Shown: one piece after another, positions 9,250 to 16,805 of the stretch
Position numbering within the stretch: position 1 is the first letter of the stretch
How the letters are laid out: the number at the start of each line of letters is the position of its first letter
Source: Actibacterium sp. MT2.3-13A
GTDB taxonomy: Bacteria; Pseudomonadota; Alphaproteobacteria; Rhodobacterales; Rhodobacteraceae
NCBI RefSeq assembly: GCF_018139985.1
Contig: NZ_JAGSOU010000001.1
Span: 124,001-188,000 of the forward strand
Direction of reading: 5' to 3'
Length of the DNA: 64,000 nucleotides
Notes under the pieces: generated by a model
Seen by the model: the letters and a program-made list of their open reading frames with translations, nothing else
The model's database searches: none
What the model was told of the DNA's origin: nothing
Program-made: the position numbers and the translations under genes

Positions 9250-9278
9250 AGCCTAGTGCAGCGGCGACGCCGGAGCAA
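9250..9278 (-). promoter_or_regulatory. candidate sigma-70 promoter of the thiBPQ riboswitch transcript
   Basis: On the minus strand TTGCTC (9273-9278) and TAGGCT (9250-9255) are separated by 17 bases. Transcription would start near 9243, exactly at the 5' edge of the TPP aptamer, which supports the call. Confidence 0.55.
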
Positions 9279-9307
9279 GGGAATGGCGCATTTGCCGCCG
9301 CGCCCCC

Positions 9308-9336
9308 TTGTGAAAACGCCACCAAGCCCCTATTCA
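9308..9336 (+). promoter_or_regulatory. candidate sigma-70 promoter of the SulP permease gene
   Basis: TTGTGA (9308-9313) and TATTCA (9331-9336) are spaced by 17 bases. The -10 element overlaps a 7-base inverted repeat, TTCACAT at 9333-9339 and ATGTGAA at 9352-9358. The distal arm also covers part of the GAAAGG ribosome-binding site (9356-9361). This could be an operator or a leader hairpin limiting translation. Confidence 0.5.
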
Positions 9337-9369
9337 CATCAGAAATCATGAATGTGAAAGGCCCCTTTG

Positions 9370-11121
9370 ATGCGCCTGACTGCCCTCAAGCCCTTTGCCC
9401 GCTATCTGCCCATCCTCGACTGGGGCAGCCGCTATAACAAGGACACGCTGACCAACGACGTGGTGGCGGCGGTGATCGTAACGATCATGCTGATCCCGCA
9501 ATCGCTGGCCTATGCGCTGCTGGCGGGGCTGCCGGCCGAGATGGGGCTCTACGCCTCGATCCTGCCGCTGGTGGCCTACGCCGTCTTCGGCACCTCGCGG
9601 GCGCTGGCCGTGGGTCCGGTGGCGGTGGTCTCGCTGATGACGGCGGCGGCGGTGGGCAACCTGGCGCTCCAGGGCACGGCGGAATACGCGGCGGCGGCCA
9701 TCGTTCTGGCCTTCCTGTCCGGCCTGGTGCTGCTGGTGATGGGGGTGTTCCGGCTGGGCTTTCTGGCGAATTTCCTGTCGCATCCGGTGATCGCGGGCTT
9801 CATCACCGCCTCCGGCATCATCATCGCCACCAGCCAGCTCAAGCACATCCTGGGGATCAAGGCGTCGGGCCACAACCTGACGGAGCTGCTGCATTCGATC
9901 TTCGCCCATCTGGGCGAGGTGAATTTCTGGACGCTGTTCATCGGCGTCACGGCCACCGCGTTCCTGTTCTGGGTGCGCAAGGGGCTGAAGCCGCTGCTGC
10001 TGAAAAAGGGCGTCAAGCCACGGCTTGCCGACATCCTGGCCAAGGCCGGGCCGGTGGCCGCCGTGGTGGTGACCACCCTCTTCACCTGGGCGCTGGGGCT
10101 GGCGGACAAGGGCGTGGCCATCGTCGGCGAGGTGCCGCAGGGCCTGCCGCCCCTGACCATCCCGGATTTCGACATGGATGTATGGTCCAGCCTGCTGGGC
10201 TCGGCGGGGCTGATCTCGATCATCGGCTTCGTCGAATCGGTGTCGGTGGCACAGACGCTGGCCGCGAAGAAGCGCCAGCGCATCACCCCCGACCAGGAGC
10301 TGATCGGCCTCGGCGCCTCCAACATCGCGGCCTCGATCTCGGGCGGCTATCCGGTTACCGGGGGCTTCGCCCGCTCGGTGGTGAATTTCGACGCCGGCGC
10401 CGAGACGCCCGCCGCCGGCGCCTTCACCGCCATCGGCATCGCGTTGGCGGCGCTCGCGCTGACGCCGCTGCTGTTCTTCCTGCCCAAGGCGACGCTGGCG
10501 GCCACGATCATCGTCGCGGTGCTCAGCCTCGTGGATTTCTCGATCCTGAAAACCACCTGGACCTATAACAAGGCCGATTTCGCCGCCGTCGCCGCCACCA
10601 TCCTGCTGACCCTGGGCTTCGGGGTGGAGCTGGGCGTGTCGGCGGGCGTGGCGCTGTCGATCGGACTCTACCTCTTCCGCAGCTCGCGCCCGCATATCGC
10701 CGAGGTGGGCCTGGTGCCGGGGACCGAGCATTTCCGTAACATCAACCGCCACAAGGTCGAGACCCATCCCGAGATCCTGACCATCCGGGTGGACGAGAGC
10801 CTCTATTTCGCCAACGCCCGCTACCTGGAGGATTACCTCTATGACCGGGTGGTGCGCGACCGGGATCTCAAGCATGTGATCCTGATGTGCTCGGCGGTGA
10901 ACGACATCGACACCTCGGCGCTGGAATCGCTGGAGGCGATCGACCACCGCTTCCGCGACATGGGGCTGAAGCTGCACCTTTCCGAGGTGAAGGGGCCGGT
11001 GATGGACAAGCTCAGCCGCACGCATTTCCTGCATGAGCTGACCGGAAAGGTGTTCCTGTCACAATACGAGGCGGTCCGGGACCTGTCGGGCGGCGCCGAT
11101 CGCGCGGGCAAGCCGGCCTGA
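9370..11121 (+). CDS. SulP (SLC26) family anion permease with STAS domain
   Basis: The 583-residue membrane protein has the SulP organisation: an N-terminal transport domain with many hydrophobic helices, then a cytoplasmic STAS domain from about residue 450 (ILTIRVDESLYFANARYLED to about residue 565). The SulP signature region is visible near IPQSLAYALLAGLPAEMGLY. Family members carry sulfate, bicarbonate or other anions, often coupled to protons or sodium; there is no adjoining carbonic anhydrase or cys gene to tell which. ATG 9370 has GAAAGG eight bases upstream; a TTG just before it is less likely. It is transcribed alone, divergent from thiBPQ. Confidence 0.9.
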   Translation: MRLTALKPFARYLPILDWGSRYNKDTLTNDVVAAVIVTIMLIPQSLAYALLAGLPAEMGLYASILPLVAYAVFGTSRALAVGPVAVVSLMTAAAVGNLALQGTAEYAAAAIVLAFLSGLVLLVMGVFRLGFLANFLSHPVIAGFITASGIIIATSQLKHILGIKASGHNLTELLHSIFAHLGEVNFWTLFIGVTATAFLFWVRKGLKPLLLKKGVKPRLADILAKAGPVAAVVVTTLFTWALGLADKGVAIVGEVPQGLPPLTIPDFDMDVWSSLLGSAGLISIIGFVESVSVAQTLAAKKRQRITPDQELIGLGASNIAASISGGYPVTGGFARSVVNFDAGAETPAAGAFTAIGIALAALALTPLLFFLPKATLAATIIVAVLSLVDFSILKTTWTYNKADFAAVAATILLTLGFGVELGVSAGVALSIGLYLFRSSRPHIAEVGLVPGTEHFRNINRHKVETHPEILTIRVDESLYFANARYLEDYLYDRVVRDRDLKHVILMCSAVNDIDTSALESLEAIDHRFRDMGLKLHLSEVKGPVMDKLSRTHFLHELTGKVFLSQYEAVRDLSGGADRAGKPA

Positions 11122-11182
11122 GCGCCGCAGCGGCATAATGCCGCGCGATCGCGTCGCGCCCGGGCGTTCGGGGGGAAACCCT

Positions 11183-11210
11183 TTGACCTTGTGCCGAAGC
11201 GCCCTATGGT
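11183..11210 (+). promoter_or_regulatory. candidate promoter of the cytochrome c2-like gene
   Basis: TTGACC (11183-11188) and TATGGT (11205-11210) are spaced by 16 bases. A start near 11217 would leave a leader of about 28 bases before the ATG at 11245, with GGGAGAG as the ribosome-binding site. Confidence 0.5.
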
Positions 11211-11244
11211 CCCGCCCAGCCGAATTCAAGCTAGGGAGAGACCA

Positions 11245-11694
11245 ATGAAGTTCCATCTTGCACTGGCCGCCGGCCTGCTGGCCGCTGCCCCGGTGTTCGC
11301 CGACAGCCACGGCGGCGGAGAGATGTCCGAGGCGGGCGACGTCGCCAAGGGCGAAAAGACGTTCAAGCGCTGCGTGGCCTGCCACAGCGTGATCAACGAT
11401 GCGGGCGAAACCCTGGCCGGGCGCGGCGCAAAGACCGGCCCGAACCTTTATGGCGTGGCCGGCCGTGCCGCCGGCTCGGAGGAGGGCTTCCGCTACTCCA
11501 AGGCGCTCCAGACCGCGGGCGAGGCCGGCCTGGTCTGGACCGCTGAGAATTTCGCGGAATTCGTCCAGGACCCCTCGGGCTTCCTGAGCGAGGAACTCGG
11601 CGACAGCGGCGCGCGCAGCGCCATGTCGTTCAAGGTCCGCAAGGAGGAAGAGGCGCAGGACCTCTACGCCTACCTGGCCAGCCTGGCCCAGTAA
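11245..11694 (+). CDS. class I cytochrome c, cytochrome c2-like
   Basis: The 149-residue precursor has a Sec signal ([19 protein letters not shown]). It then has the heme site CVACH at residues 43-47, the [12 protein letters not shown] segment that follows the heme loop in cytochromes c2/c550, and a sixth-ligand Met, probably in ARSAMSFKV near the C-terminus. Cytochrome c2 shuttles electrons in the periplasm from the bc1 complex to terminal oxidases or a photosynthetic reaction centre. petABC about 6.5 kb upstream is the natural donor, but the two are not one operon. It has its own promoter and terminator. Confidence 0.88.
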   Translation: MKFHLALAAGLLAAAPVFADSHGGGEMSEAGDVAKGEKTFKRCVACHSVINDAGETLAGRGAKTGPNLYGVAGRAAGSEEGFRYSKALQTAGEAGLVWTAENFAEFVQDPSGFLSEELGDSGARSAMSFKVRKEEEAQDLYAYLASLAQ

Positions 11695-11722
11695 GCCGCG
11701 ACGCGACGCGACGCGAATTCAG

Positions 11723-11755
11723 GGGCCGCCGGAGCGTTTTCCGGCGGCCCTTTTT
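11723..11755 (+). terminator. rho-independent terminator after the cytochrome c gene
   Basis: GGGCCGCCGG (11723-11732) pairs with CCGGCGGCCC (11741-11750) and is followed by TTTTT. Just upstream, at about 11699-11714, the pentamer ACGCG is repeated in tandem, with no evident role. Confidence 0.92.
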
Positions 11756-11815
11756 CGTGCCCGTCTTGCCGCGGGCCGCCCGGACGGCTATCCCAAGGCG
11801 CAAAGGAGCCCGCCC

Positions 11816-12916
11816 ATGAGCCTGAACACCTTCGGTCACCTGTTCCGCGTCACCACCTGGGGCGAAAGCCACGGCCCCGCGCTGGGCGCCACCGTGGACG
11901 GCTGCCCGCCCGGCGTCGCGCTGGACGAGGCGATGCTCCAGCGCTGGCTGGACAAGCGCAAGCCGGGGCAGAACAAATACACCACCCAGCGGCGCGAGCC
12001 CGACGCGGTGAAGATCCTGTCCGGCGTGTTCGAGGGGCAGTCGACCGGCACGCCGATCCAGCTGATGATCGAGAACACCGACCAGCGCTCCAAGGATTAC
12101 GGCGACATCGCCGAGAAATTCCGCCCCGGCCATGCCGACATCACCTATTGGCTGAAATACGGCATCCGCGACTACCGCGGCGGCGGGCGCTCCTCGGCGC
12201 GCGAGACGGCGGCGCGGGTGGCGGCGGGCGGTGTCGCGCGCGCGGCGCTGGAAAGCCTGGTACCGGGGATCGAGATCAAGGGCTACATGGTGCGGATGGG
12301 CGAGCATGCCATCGACCGCGGCCGCTTCGACTGGGACGAGATCGACCGCAACCCGTTCTGGACCCCCGACGCGCAGGCGGCCGGGATCTGGGCGGAATAT
12401 CTCGACGGGCTGCGCAAGGCCGGAAGCTCGGTCGGGGCGGTGGTCGAGGTGGTGGCGCGCGGCGTGCCCGCGGGGCTGGGAGCGCCGATCTACGGCAAGC
12501 TCGACACCGATCTGGCGGCGGCGATGATGAGCATCAACGCCGTGAAGGGCGTGGAGATCGGCGAGGGCATGGCCGCCGCCAGCCTGACCGGCGAGGCCAA
12601 TGCCGACGAGATCTTCATGGGGCCGGAGGGGCCGGAATTCAGCTCCAACCACGCCGGCGGCATCCTCGGCGGGATTTCCACCGGACAGGAGGTGGTGGTG
12701 CGCTTCGCGGTGAAGCCGACATCCTCGATCCTGACGCCGCGGCGCACGATCACGAGGTCGGGACAGCCCGCCGAGATCGTGACCAAGGGCCGCCATGACC
12801 CTTGCGTCGGCATCCGCGCCGTGCCGGTGGGCGAGGCGATGATGGCCTGCGTCCTGCTCGATCATGTGCTGCTGCACCGCGGCCAGGTGGGCGAGAACCG
12901 CGGCAAGATCGGCTGA
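11816..12916 (+). CDS. aroC: chorismate synthase
   Basis: This enzyme converts EPSP to chorismate with reduced FMN, the last common step of aromatic amino acid and folate synthesis. The 366-residue protein shows all three family signatures: GESHGPALG near the start, the central [18 protein letters not shown], and the C-terminal [17 protein letters not shown]. The length is normal. AAAGGAG lies ten bases before the ATG. It stands alone between a terminator and a GC-rich repeat that may terminate it. Confidence 0.97.
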   Translation: MSLNTFGHLFRVTTWGESHGPALGATVDGCPPGVALDEAMLQRWLDKRKPGQNKYTTQRREPDAVKILSGVFEGQSTGTPIQLMIENTDQRSKDYGDIAEKFRPGHADITYWLKYGIRDYRGGGRSSARETAARVAAGGVARAALESLVPGIEIKGYMVRMGEHAIDRGRFDWDEIDRNPFWTPDAQAAGIWAEYLDGLRKAGSSVGAVVEVVARGVPAGLGAPIYGKLDTDLAAAMMSINAVKGVEIGEGMAAASLTGEANADEIFMGPEGPEFSSNHAGGILGGISTGQEVVVRFAVKPTSSILTPRRTITRSGQPAEIVTKGRHDPCVGIRAVPVGEAMMACVLLDHVLLHRGQVGENRGKIG

Positions 12917-12930
12917 GCCGCGCGCGGGCA

Positions 12931-12990
12931 TTTCCCGCCTGCGGCGGGAGGCCTCCGGCGGGAGTATTTCTTCCAAGAAGAAGGACGCGG
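12931..12990 (+). repeat. GC-rich palindromic intergenic element (Rhodobacteraceae-type)
   Basis: CCCGCC-TGC-GGCGGG (12934-12948) forms a tight hairpin. It is followed by a second palindromic block (AGGCCTCCGGCGGGAG) and then by TATTTCTTCCAAGAAGAAGG. A related copy lies on the minus strand at about 29344-29400. Both share GCCTGC, CCTCC, a G-rich step before TATTTC and a CCA.AAGAA end. Similar sequences are common between genes in Rhodobacterales, to my knowledge. It sits between the convergent aroC and EamA genes and may act as a terminator. Confidence 0.55.
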
Positions 12991-12994
12991 CGCC

Positions 12995-13861
12995 TCAGCC
13001 GGGATGCTTGGCGAGTTGCACCGCCAGGATGCCCGCCATGATCACCGCAACGCCGATCATGTCCACCGCGCCCAGCGCCTCGCCCAGCAGCGCGGCGGCA
13101 ATGGCCACCCCGAGAAACGGGTTGAGGAAGTGGAAGGTGGCGGCGCGCACCGCGCCGATGCGGTTGACCAGCATGAACCACACCAGCGTCGCCGCGAGCC
13201 CCGGCACCAGCGTCGTGTAGGCGAAGGCGGCGACGAGCGGCCAGCTCCAGGCCACGTCGAAGGGCTCCAGCGCCAGGGCGGGCACGGCCAGGATCGCGCT
13301 GCCCACCAGCATCTGCAGGCCGACGATCATCAGCAGGTTGCCGCCCGAGGAGGCCTCGCGCACCGACAGCGTGGCGAAGGTCAGCGCCAGGACGCCCGCC
13401 GCGCAAAGCAGCACGCCGGTCAGGTCCACCCCGCCGCCGATGCGGCTGCCCATGATCAGCGCCACGCCCGCAAGCCCCGCCAGCAGTCCCGCGATGCCCA
13501 GCGGGCGCACATGGTCGCGGAACACCAGCCAGCCCGCCAGCGCCACCAGGAGCGGCATGGTCGAGGCGATGATCGCGGCGAGCGAGGCCTCGACCGTCTG
13601 CATGGCGACGAAATTGAGACCGAGGTAGAGCGCGTTCTGGCAAATGCCGAAGAGCACCGTGGCGCGCCATTGCCCGCGGGTCAGCCGCCAGCTCTGCCCC
13701 AGGGCGCGGGCGATCGCCACGCCGATCAGCCCCGAGATCAGGAAGCGCAGCGACAGCGCCGTCAGCGGCGGGGCGGCGGCCACGATGATGCGGGCCGAGG
13801 TGAAGGCCGAGGACCACATGAAGGCGAAAGCCAGCCCCATTCCGATCGCGCGAAGATCCAT
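12995..13861 (-). CDS. EamA/DMT-superfamily transporter
   Basis: The 288-residue protein has ten predicted membrane helices in two EamA repeats (first from MWSSAFTSARII, second from GVLLCAAGVLALTFATL). Such proteins export or import amino acids, purines or other metabolites; the substrate is unknown. ATG 13861 is chosen; an in-frame TTG at 13873 would add four residues and overlaps the T tract of the HU terminator. Its Shine-Dalgarno is weak. It lies downstream of HU on the same strand but is separated by that terminator. Confidence 0.85.
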   Translation of the reverse strand: MDLRAIGMGLAFAFMWSSAFTSARIIVAAAPPLTALSLRFLISGLIGVAIARALGQSWRLTRGQWRATVLFGICQNALYLGLNFVAMQTVEASLAAIIASTMPLLVALAGWLVFRDHVRPLGIAGLLAGLAGVALIMGSRIGGGVDLTGVLLCAAGVLALTFATLSVREASSGGNLLMIVGLQMLVGSAILAVPALALEPFDVAWSWPLVAAFAYTTLVPGLAATLVWFMLVNRIGAVRAATFHFLNPFLGVAIAAALLGEALGAVDMIGVAVIMAGILAVQLAKHPG

Positions 13862-13871
13862 GTCACCATCC

Positions 13872-13899
13872 AAAGAAAAGGGCCGCCCGACGGCGACCC
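13872..13899 (-). terminator. rho-independent terminator of the HU gene
   Basis: On the minus strand GGGTCGCC pairs with GGCGGCCC (one G-T wobble) around a GTCG loop and is followed by TTTTCTTT. It lies 36 bases after the HU stop and before the EamA gene. Confidence 0.8.
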
Positions 13900-13934
13900 T
13901 ATCTTATCGTCCGGTCGGCGCAAGGGCCGGTGGC

Positions 13935-14222
13935 TCAGCCGTTGACGCTGTCCTTCAGAGCCTTGGCGATGGTCATCTTCACCACCTTGTCGGCCTCTTT
14001 CTTGATCTGCTCGCCGGTGGCGGGGTTGCGCACCATGCGCTCGGGGCGCTCGCGGCAGTAGATCTTGCCGACGCCCGGCAGGGTCACGGCACCGCCGGCG
14101 GACACTTCGCGGGTGATCACGCTGGTCACGGCGTCCAGCGCGGCGGATGCGGCTTTCTTGTCCGCGCCCATCTCTTCGGCCAGAGCGGCAACCAGTTGCG
14201 TCTTGGTCATGGGTTTCGCCAT
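13935..14222 (-). CDS. HU-family nucleoid DNA-binding protein
   Basis: The 95-residue protein bends and compacts DNA as a dimer. It has the HU/IHF fold: helices at the N-terminus (TKTQLVAALAEEMGADKKAA), then strands and the DNA-binding arm with PGVGKIYCRERPERMVRNPATGEQI, whose RNPATGE tip contains the intercalating proline. The C-terminal helix ends in ALKDSVNG. It has a good ribosome-binding site (GAGGAG) and its own promoter and terminator. HU rather than IHF is chosen because of the general similarity to HupB-like single-gene proteins; this cannot be fully resolved. Confidence 0.92.
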   Translation of the reverse strand: MAKPMTKTQLVAALAEEMGADKKAASAALDAVTSVITREVSAGGAVTLPGVGKIYCRERPERMVRNPATGEQIKKEADKVVKMTIAKALKDSVNG

Positions 14223-14283
14223 GTATGTTCTCCTCGTTCCTGCCCTCTCTATGGGGCTGATCCCTGTAATCTAGCGTTATCTG

Positions 14284-14313
14284 GGTATACCGCACAACTG
14301 CTAGTGTAAGCAA
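14284..14313 (-). promoter_or_regulatory. candidate promoter of the HU gene
   Basis: On the minus strand TTGCTT (14308-14313) and TATACC (14284-14289) are 18 bases apart. They lie in an unusually AT-rich stretch, with the -10 about 60 bases before the HU start. An alternative overlapping pair, TTGTGC-N17-CTAGAT, lies slightly downstream. Confidence 0.4.
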
Positions 14314-14353
14314 ACCCAGCGTTTTAACGCATTTTGTGGCGATTTTGCGCAGC

Positions 14354-15826
14354 TCAGAGGAAGGCCGTCTCCTCGAAACTGCGCAGTTTGCGGCTGTGGA
14401 TGCGTTCGAGCGGCATCTCGCGCAGGCTCTCCAGGGCACGGATGCCGATCAGCAGGTGGCGCGAGACCTGCGTCTTGTAGAAATCCGAGGCCATGCCGGG
14501 CAGTTTCAGCTCGCCATGCAGCGGCTTGTCGGAGACGCACAGCAGCGTGCCGTAGGGCACCCGGAAACGGAATCCGTTGGCCGCGATGGTGGCGCTTTCC
14601 ATGTCCAGTGCGATGGCGCGCGACTGGCTCAGCCGCTGCACCGGGCCGGACTGGTCGCGCAACTCCCAGTTGCGGTTGTCGATGGTGGCGACGGTGCCGG
14701 TCCGCATCACCCGTTTCAGGTCGTAGCCTTGCAGCGCCGTCACCTGCGCCACCGCCTGTTCCAGCGCGATCTGGATCTCGGCCAGCGCCGGGATCGGCAC
14801 CCAGACCGGCAGGTCGTCATCGAGCACATGATCCTCGCGCAGATAGCCATGCGCCAGCACGAAATCGCCCAGCGACTGCGAGTTCCTGAGCCCCGCGCAA
14901 TGGCCCAGCATCAGCCAGGCATGCGGACGCAGCACGGCGATATGGTCGGTCGCGGTCTTCGCGTTCGACGGGCCCACCCCGATATTGACCAGCGTGATCC
15001 CCGCGCCGCCGGCGCGCTTGAGGTGGAAGGTCGGCATCTGCGGCAGCTTGGCGGGCGCGGGCATCGGCGCCTCCGCGTCGGCAATCTCGACATTGCCGGG
15101 GCCGACGAGGCTGTCATAGCCGCTGTCGGGGTCGCGCAGGGCGGCGCGGGCGAAGGCCTCGAATTCCTCGACATAGAATTGGTAGTTGGTGAACAGCACA
15201 AAGTTCTGGAAATGCTCGGCCGCGGTCGCGGTGTAATGCTGCAGCCGCGCCAGCGAGTAATCGACGCGCTGCGCGGTGAAGGGCGCCAGCGCCCCCGCGC
15301 CGTCGGCGAAACGGAAGCCGTAGCCGTTGACGATGTCGTCATGGGTGGTGGACAGGTTCGGCACGTCGAAGATGTCGCGCAGCGGGAATTGCAGCACGCC
15401 CTCATGCGGCACCGCGATGGTGTCGTCGCCGGCCACCGCGAAATGCACCGGGATCGGGGTCTGCGAGGGCCCGATCGTGACGGGCACGCCGTGGTTCTCG
15501 ATGATCAGTCCGATCTGCTGGGTCAGGTAGCTGCGGAACAGATCGGGGCGCGTGACGGTGGTGGCATAGGTGCCGGGCTCGGCCACATGGCCGAAGCTCA
15601 ACCTGCTGTCCACCTGGGTGAAGCTGGTCGTGGTCACCCGGATCTCGGGGTAGAAGGCGCGGAACCGCGCGCCGGGCGCGGCGCCGGCCAGCATCGCCGC
15701 GAACTGCGCGCGCAGGAAGCCGGTCGCCTCCGCGTAGAGCGCGATCAGCCGGTCCACCGCAGCCGCGGCATCGGTGAAATGCTCGGCGGCCACGGGGGGC
15801 GGTGTCTCGATCGGAAGTTCCGGCAT
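14354..15826 (-). CDS. amn: AMP nucleosidase
   Basis: The enzyme cleaves AMP to adenine and ribose 5-phosphate and so limits the adenylate pool. The 490-residue protein has an N-terminal regulatory domain and a C-terminal nucleoside-phosphorylase-like catalytic domain. The latter contains ITLVNIGVGPSNAKTATDHI, HCAGLRNSQSLGDFVLAHGY and the ribose-contacting region ALDMESATIAANGFRFRVPY. The size equals that of E. coli Amn (about 484). ATG 15826 follows AAAGGACG; a longer frame to 15949 has no such site. The gene stands alone. Confidence 0.95.
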   Translation of the reverse strand: MPELPIETPPPVAAEHFTDAAAAVDRLIALYAEATGFLRAQFAAMLAGAAPGARFRAFYPEIRVTTTSFTQVDSRLSFGHVAEPGTYATTVTRPDLFRSYLTQQIGLIIENHGVPVTIGPSQTPIPVHFAVAGDDTIAVPHEGVLQFPLRDIFDVPNLSTTHDDIVNGYGFRFADGAGALAPFTAQRVDYSLARLQHYTATAAEHFQNFVLFTNYQFYVEEFEAFARAALRDPDSGYDSLVGPGNVEIADAEAPMPAPAKLPQMPTFHLKRAGGAGITLVNIGVGPSNAKTATDHIAVLRPHAWLMLGHCAGLRNSQSLGDFVLAHGYLREDHVLDDDLPVWVPIPALAEIQIALEQAVAQVTALQGYDLKRVMRTGTVATIDNRNWELRDQSGPVQRLSQSRAIALDMESATIAANGFRFRVPYGTLLCVSDKPLHGELKLPGMASDFYKTQVSRHLLIGIRALESLREMPLERIHSRKLRSFEETAFL

Positions 15827-15938
15827 GGCGGGCGTCCTTTGCGGCGGCTTGCCAGCAAGTGTGACCATCGCGCGGCGCGGATCAAGCCCCGGCGCGGCAG
15901 GGTTGCGCGAGGGCAGCTTTCCGGCGGATAGTCCGGCT

Positions 15939-16799
15939 ATGAGCCGCACCCTGCTGTCCCTCGGCCACGGCTACTCCGCCCAGGCCCTCACCCGCGTCCT
16001 GCCCGCGGGCTGGACCGTCATCGCCACCACCCGAGACCCCGAAAAGGCCGGGGCGCTGCGCGCCCGGGGGCTGGAGGCGCTGGTCTGGCCCGGCGCCGAT
16101 CTCGGCCCCGCGCTGGCGCGCGCGACGCATCTGCTCAGTTCCATCGCGCCGGGGCCCGACGGCGACCCCGTGCTCAACGCCGAGGGTGAAAGGCTGCGCG
16201 CGGCGCGGCATCTGGAATGGGTCGGATACCTTTCCACCACCGGCGTCTATGGCGATCACGGCGGCGGCTGGGTGGACGAAACCGCGCCGCTGGCGCCCGC
16301 GACCCGCCGCGGCCGGCTGCGCGCCGAGGCCGAGGCGGGCTGGCAGGCGCTGGGCCTGCCGCTGCATATCTTTCGCCTGGCCGGCATCTACGGCCCCGGC
16401 CGCGGCCCCTTCGCCAAGGTCCGCGCGGGCACGGCGCGGCGGATCGTCAAGCCTGGACAGGTGTTCTCGCGCATCCATGTGGACGACATCGCGCAGGTTC
16501 TGGCCGCCTCTATCGCGCGTCCGAACCCGGGCGCGATCTACAATATCTGCGACGACGACCCCGCGCCGCCTCAGGACGTGATCGCCCATGCCGCGCGGCT
16601 GCTGGGCCTGCCGGTGCCGCCCGCGGAGGATTTCGCCACCGCCGAGATGACCCCGATGGCCCGCAGCTTTTACGCCGAATCGAAGCGGGTGCGGAACGAC
16701 CGCATCAAGCAGGAACTGGGCGTGGCCTTGAAATACCCGACCTATCGCGAGGGGCTGGCGGCGCTGCTGGAGGTCGAGGACGGATCGCCCGCCGGCTGA
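15939..16799 (+). CDS. NAD(P)-binding SDR-family protein (YeeZ-like)
   Basis: The 286-residue protein has a Rossmann start (LSLGHGYSAQALTRVLP) with a relaxed glycine motif. It also has the segments STTGVYGDHGGGWVDE and RLAGIYGPGRG that are typical of extended SDR epimerases, with the HVDDIAQVL block after them. This pattern fits the YeeZ-like group, whose substrate is unknown. The classical YxxxK lysine is replaced by TRRGRLRAEAE, so an ordinary epimerase mechanism is doubtful. It converges on dxs with 6 bases between stops. Confidence 0.75.
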   Translation: MSRTLLSLGHGYSAQALTRVLPAGWTVIATTRDPEKAGALRARGLEALVWPGADLGPALARATHLLSSIAPGPDGDPVLNAEGERLRAARHLEWVGYLSTTGVYGDHGGGWVDETAPLAPATRRGRLRAEAEAGWQALGLPLHIFRLAGIYGPGRGPFAKVRAGTARRIVKPGQVFSRIHVDDIAQVLAASIARPNPGAIYNICDDDPAPPQDVIAHAARLLGLPVPPAEDFATAEMTPMARSFYAESKRVRNDRIKQELGVALKYPTYREGLAALLEVEDGSPAG

Positions 16800-16805
16800 G
16801 GCGGC

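Noticed and set aside
11699-11714. ACGCG tandem repeat after the cytochrome c2 gene as a functional element
   Set aside because: It is only three units of five bases and is probably incidental in GC-rich sequence.
11766-11794. TTGCCG-N17-TATCCC as an aroC promoter
   Set aside because: Its start would fall at about 11801, inside the ribosome-binding site of aroC, leaving no usable leader.
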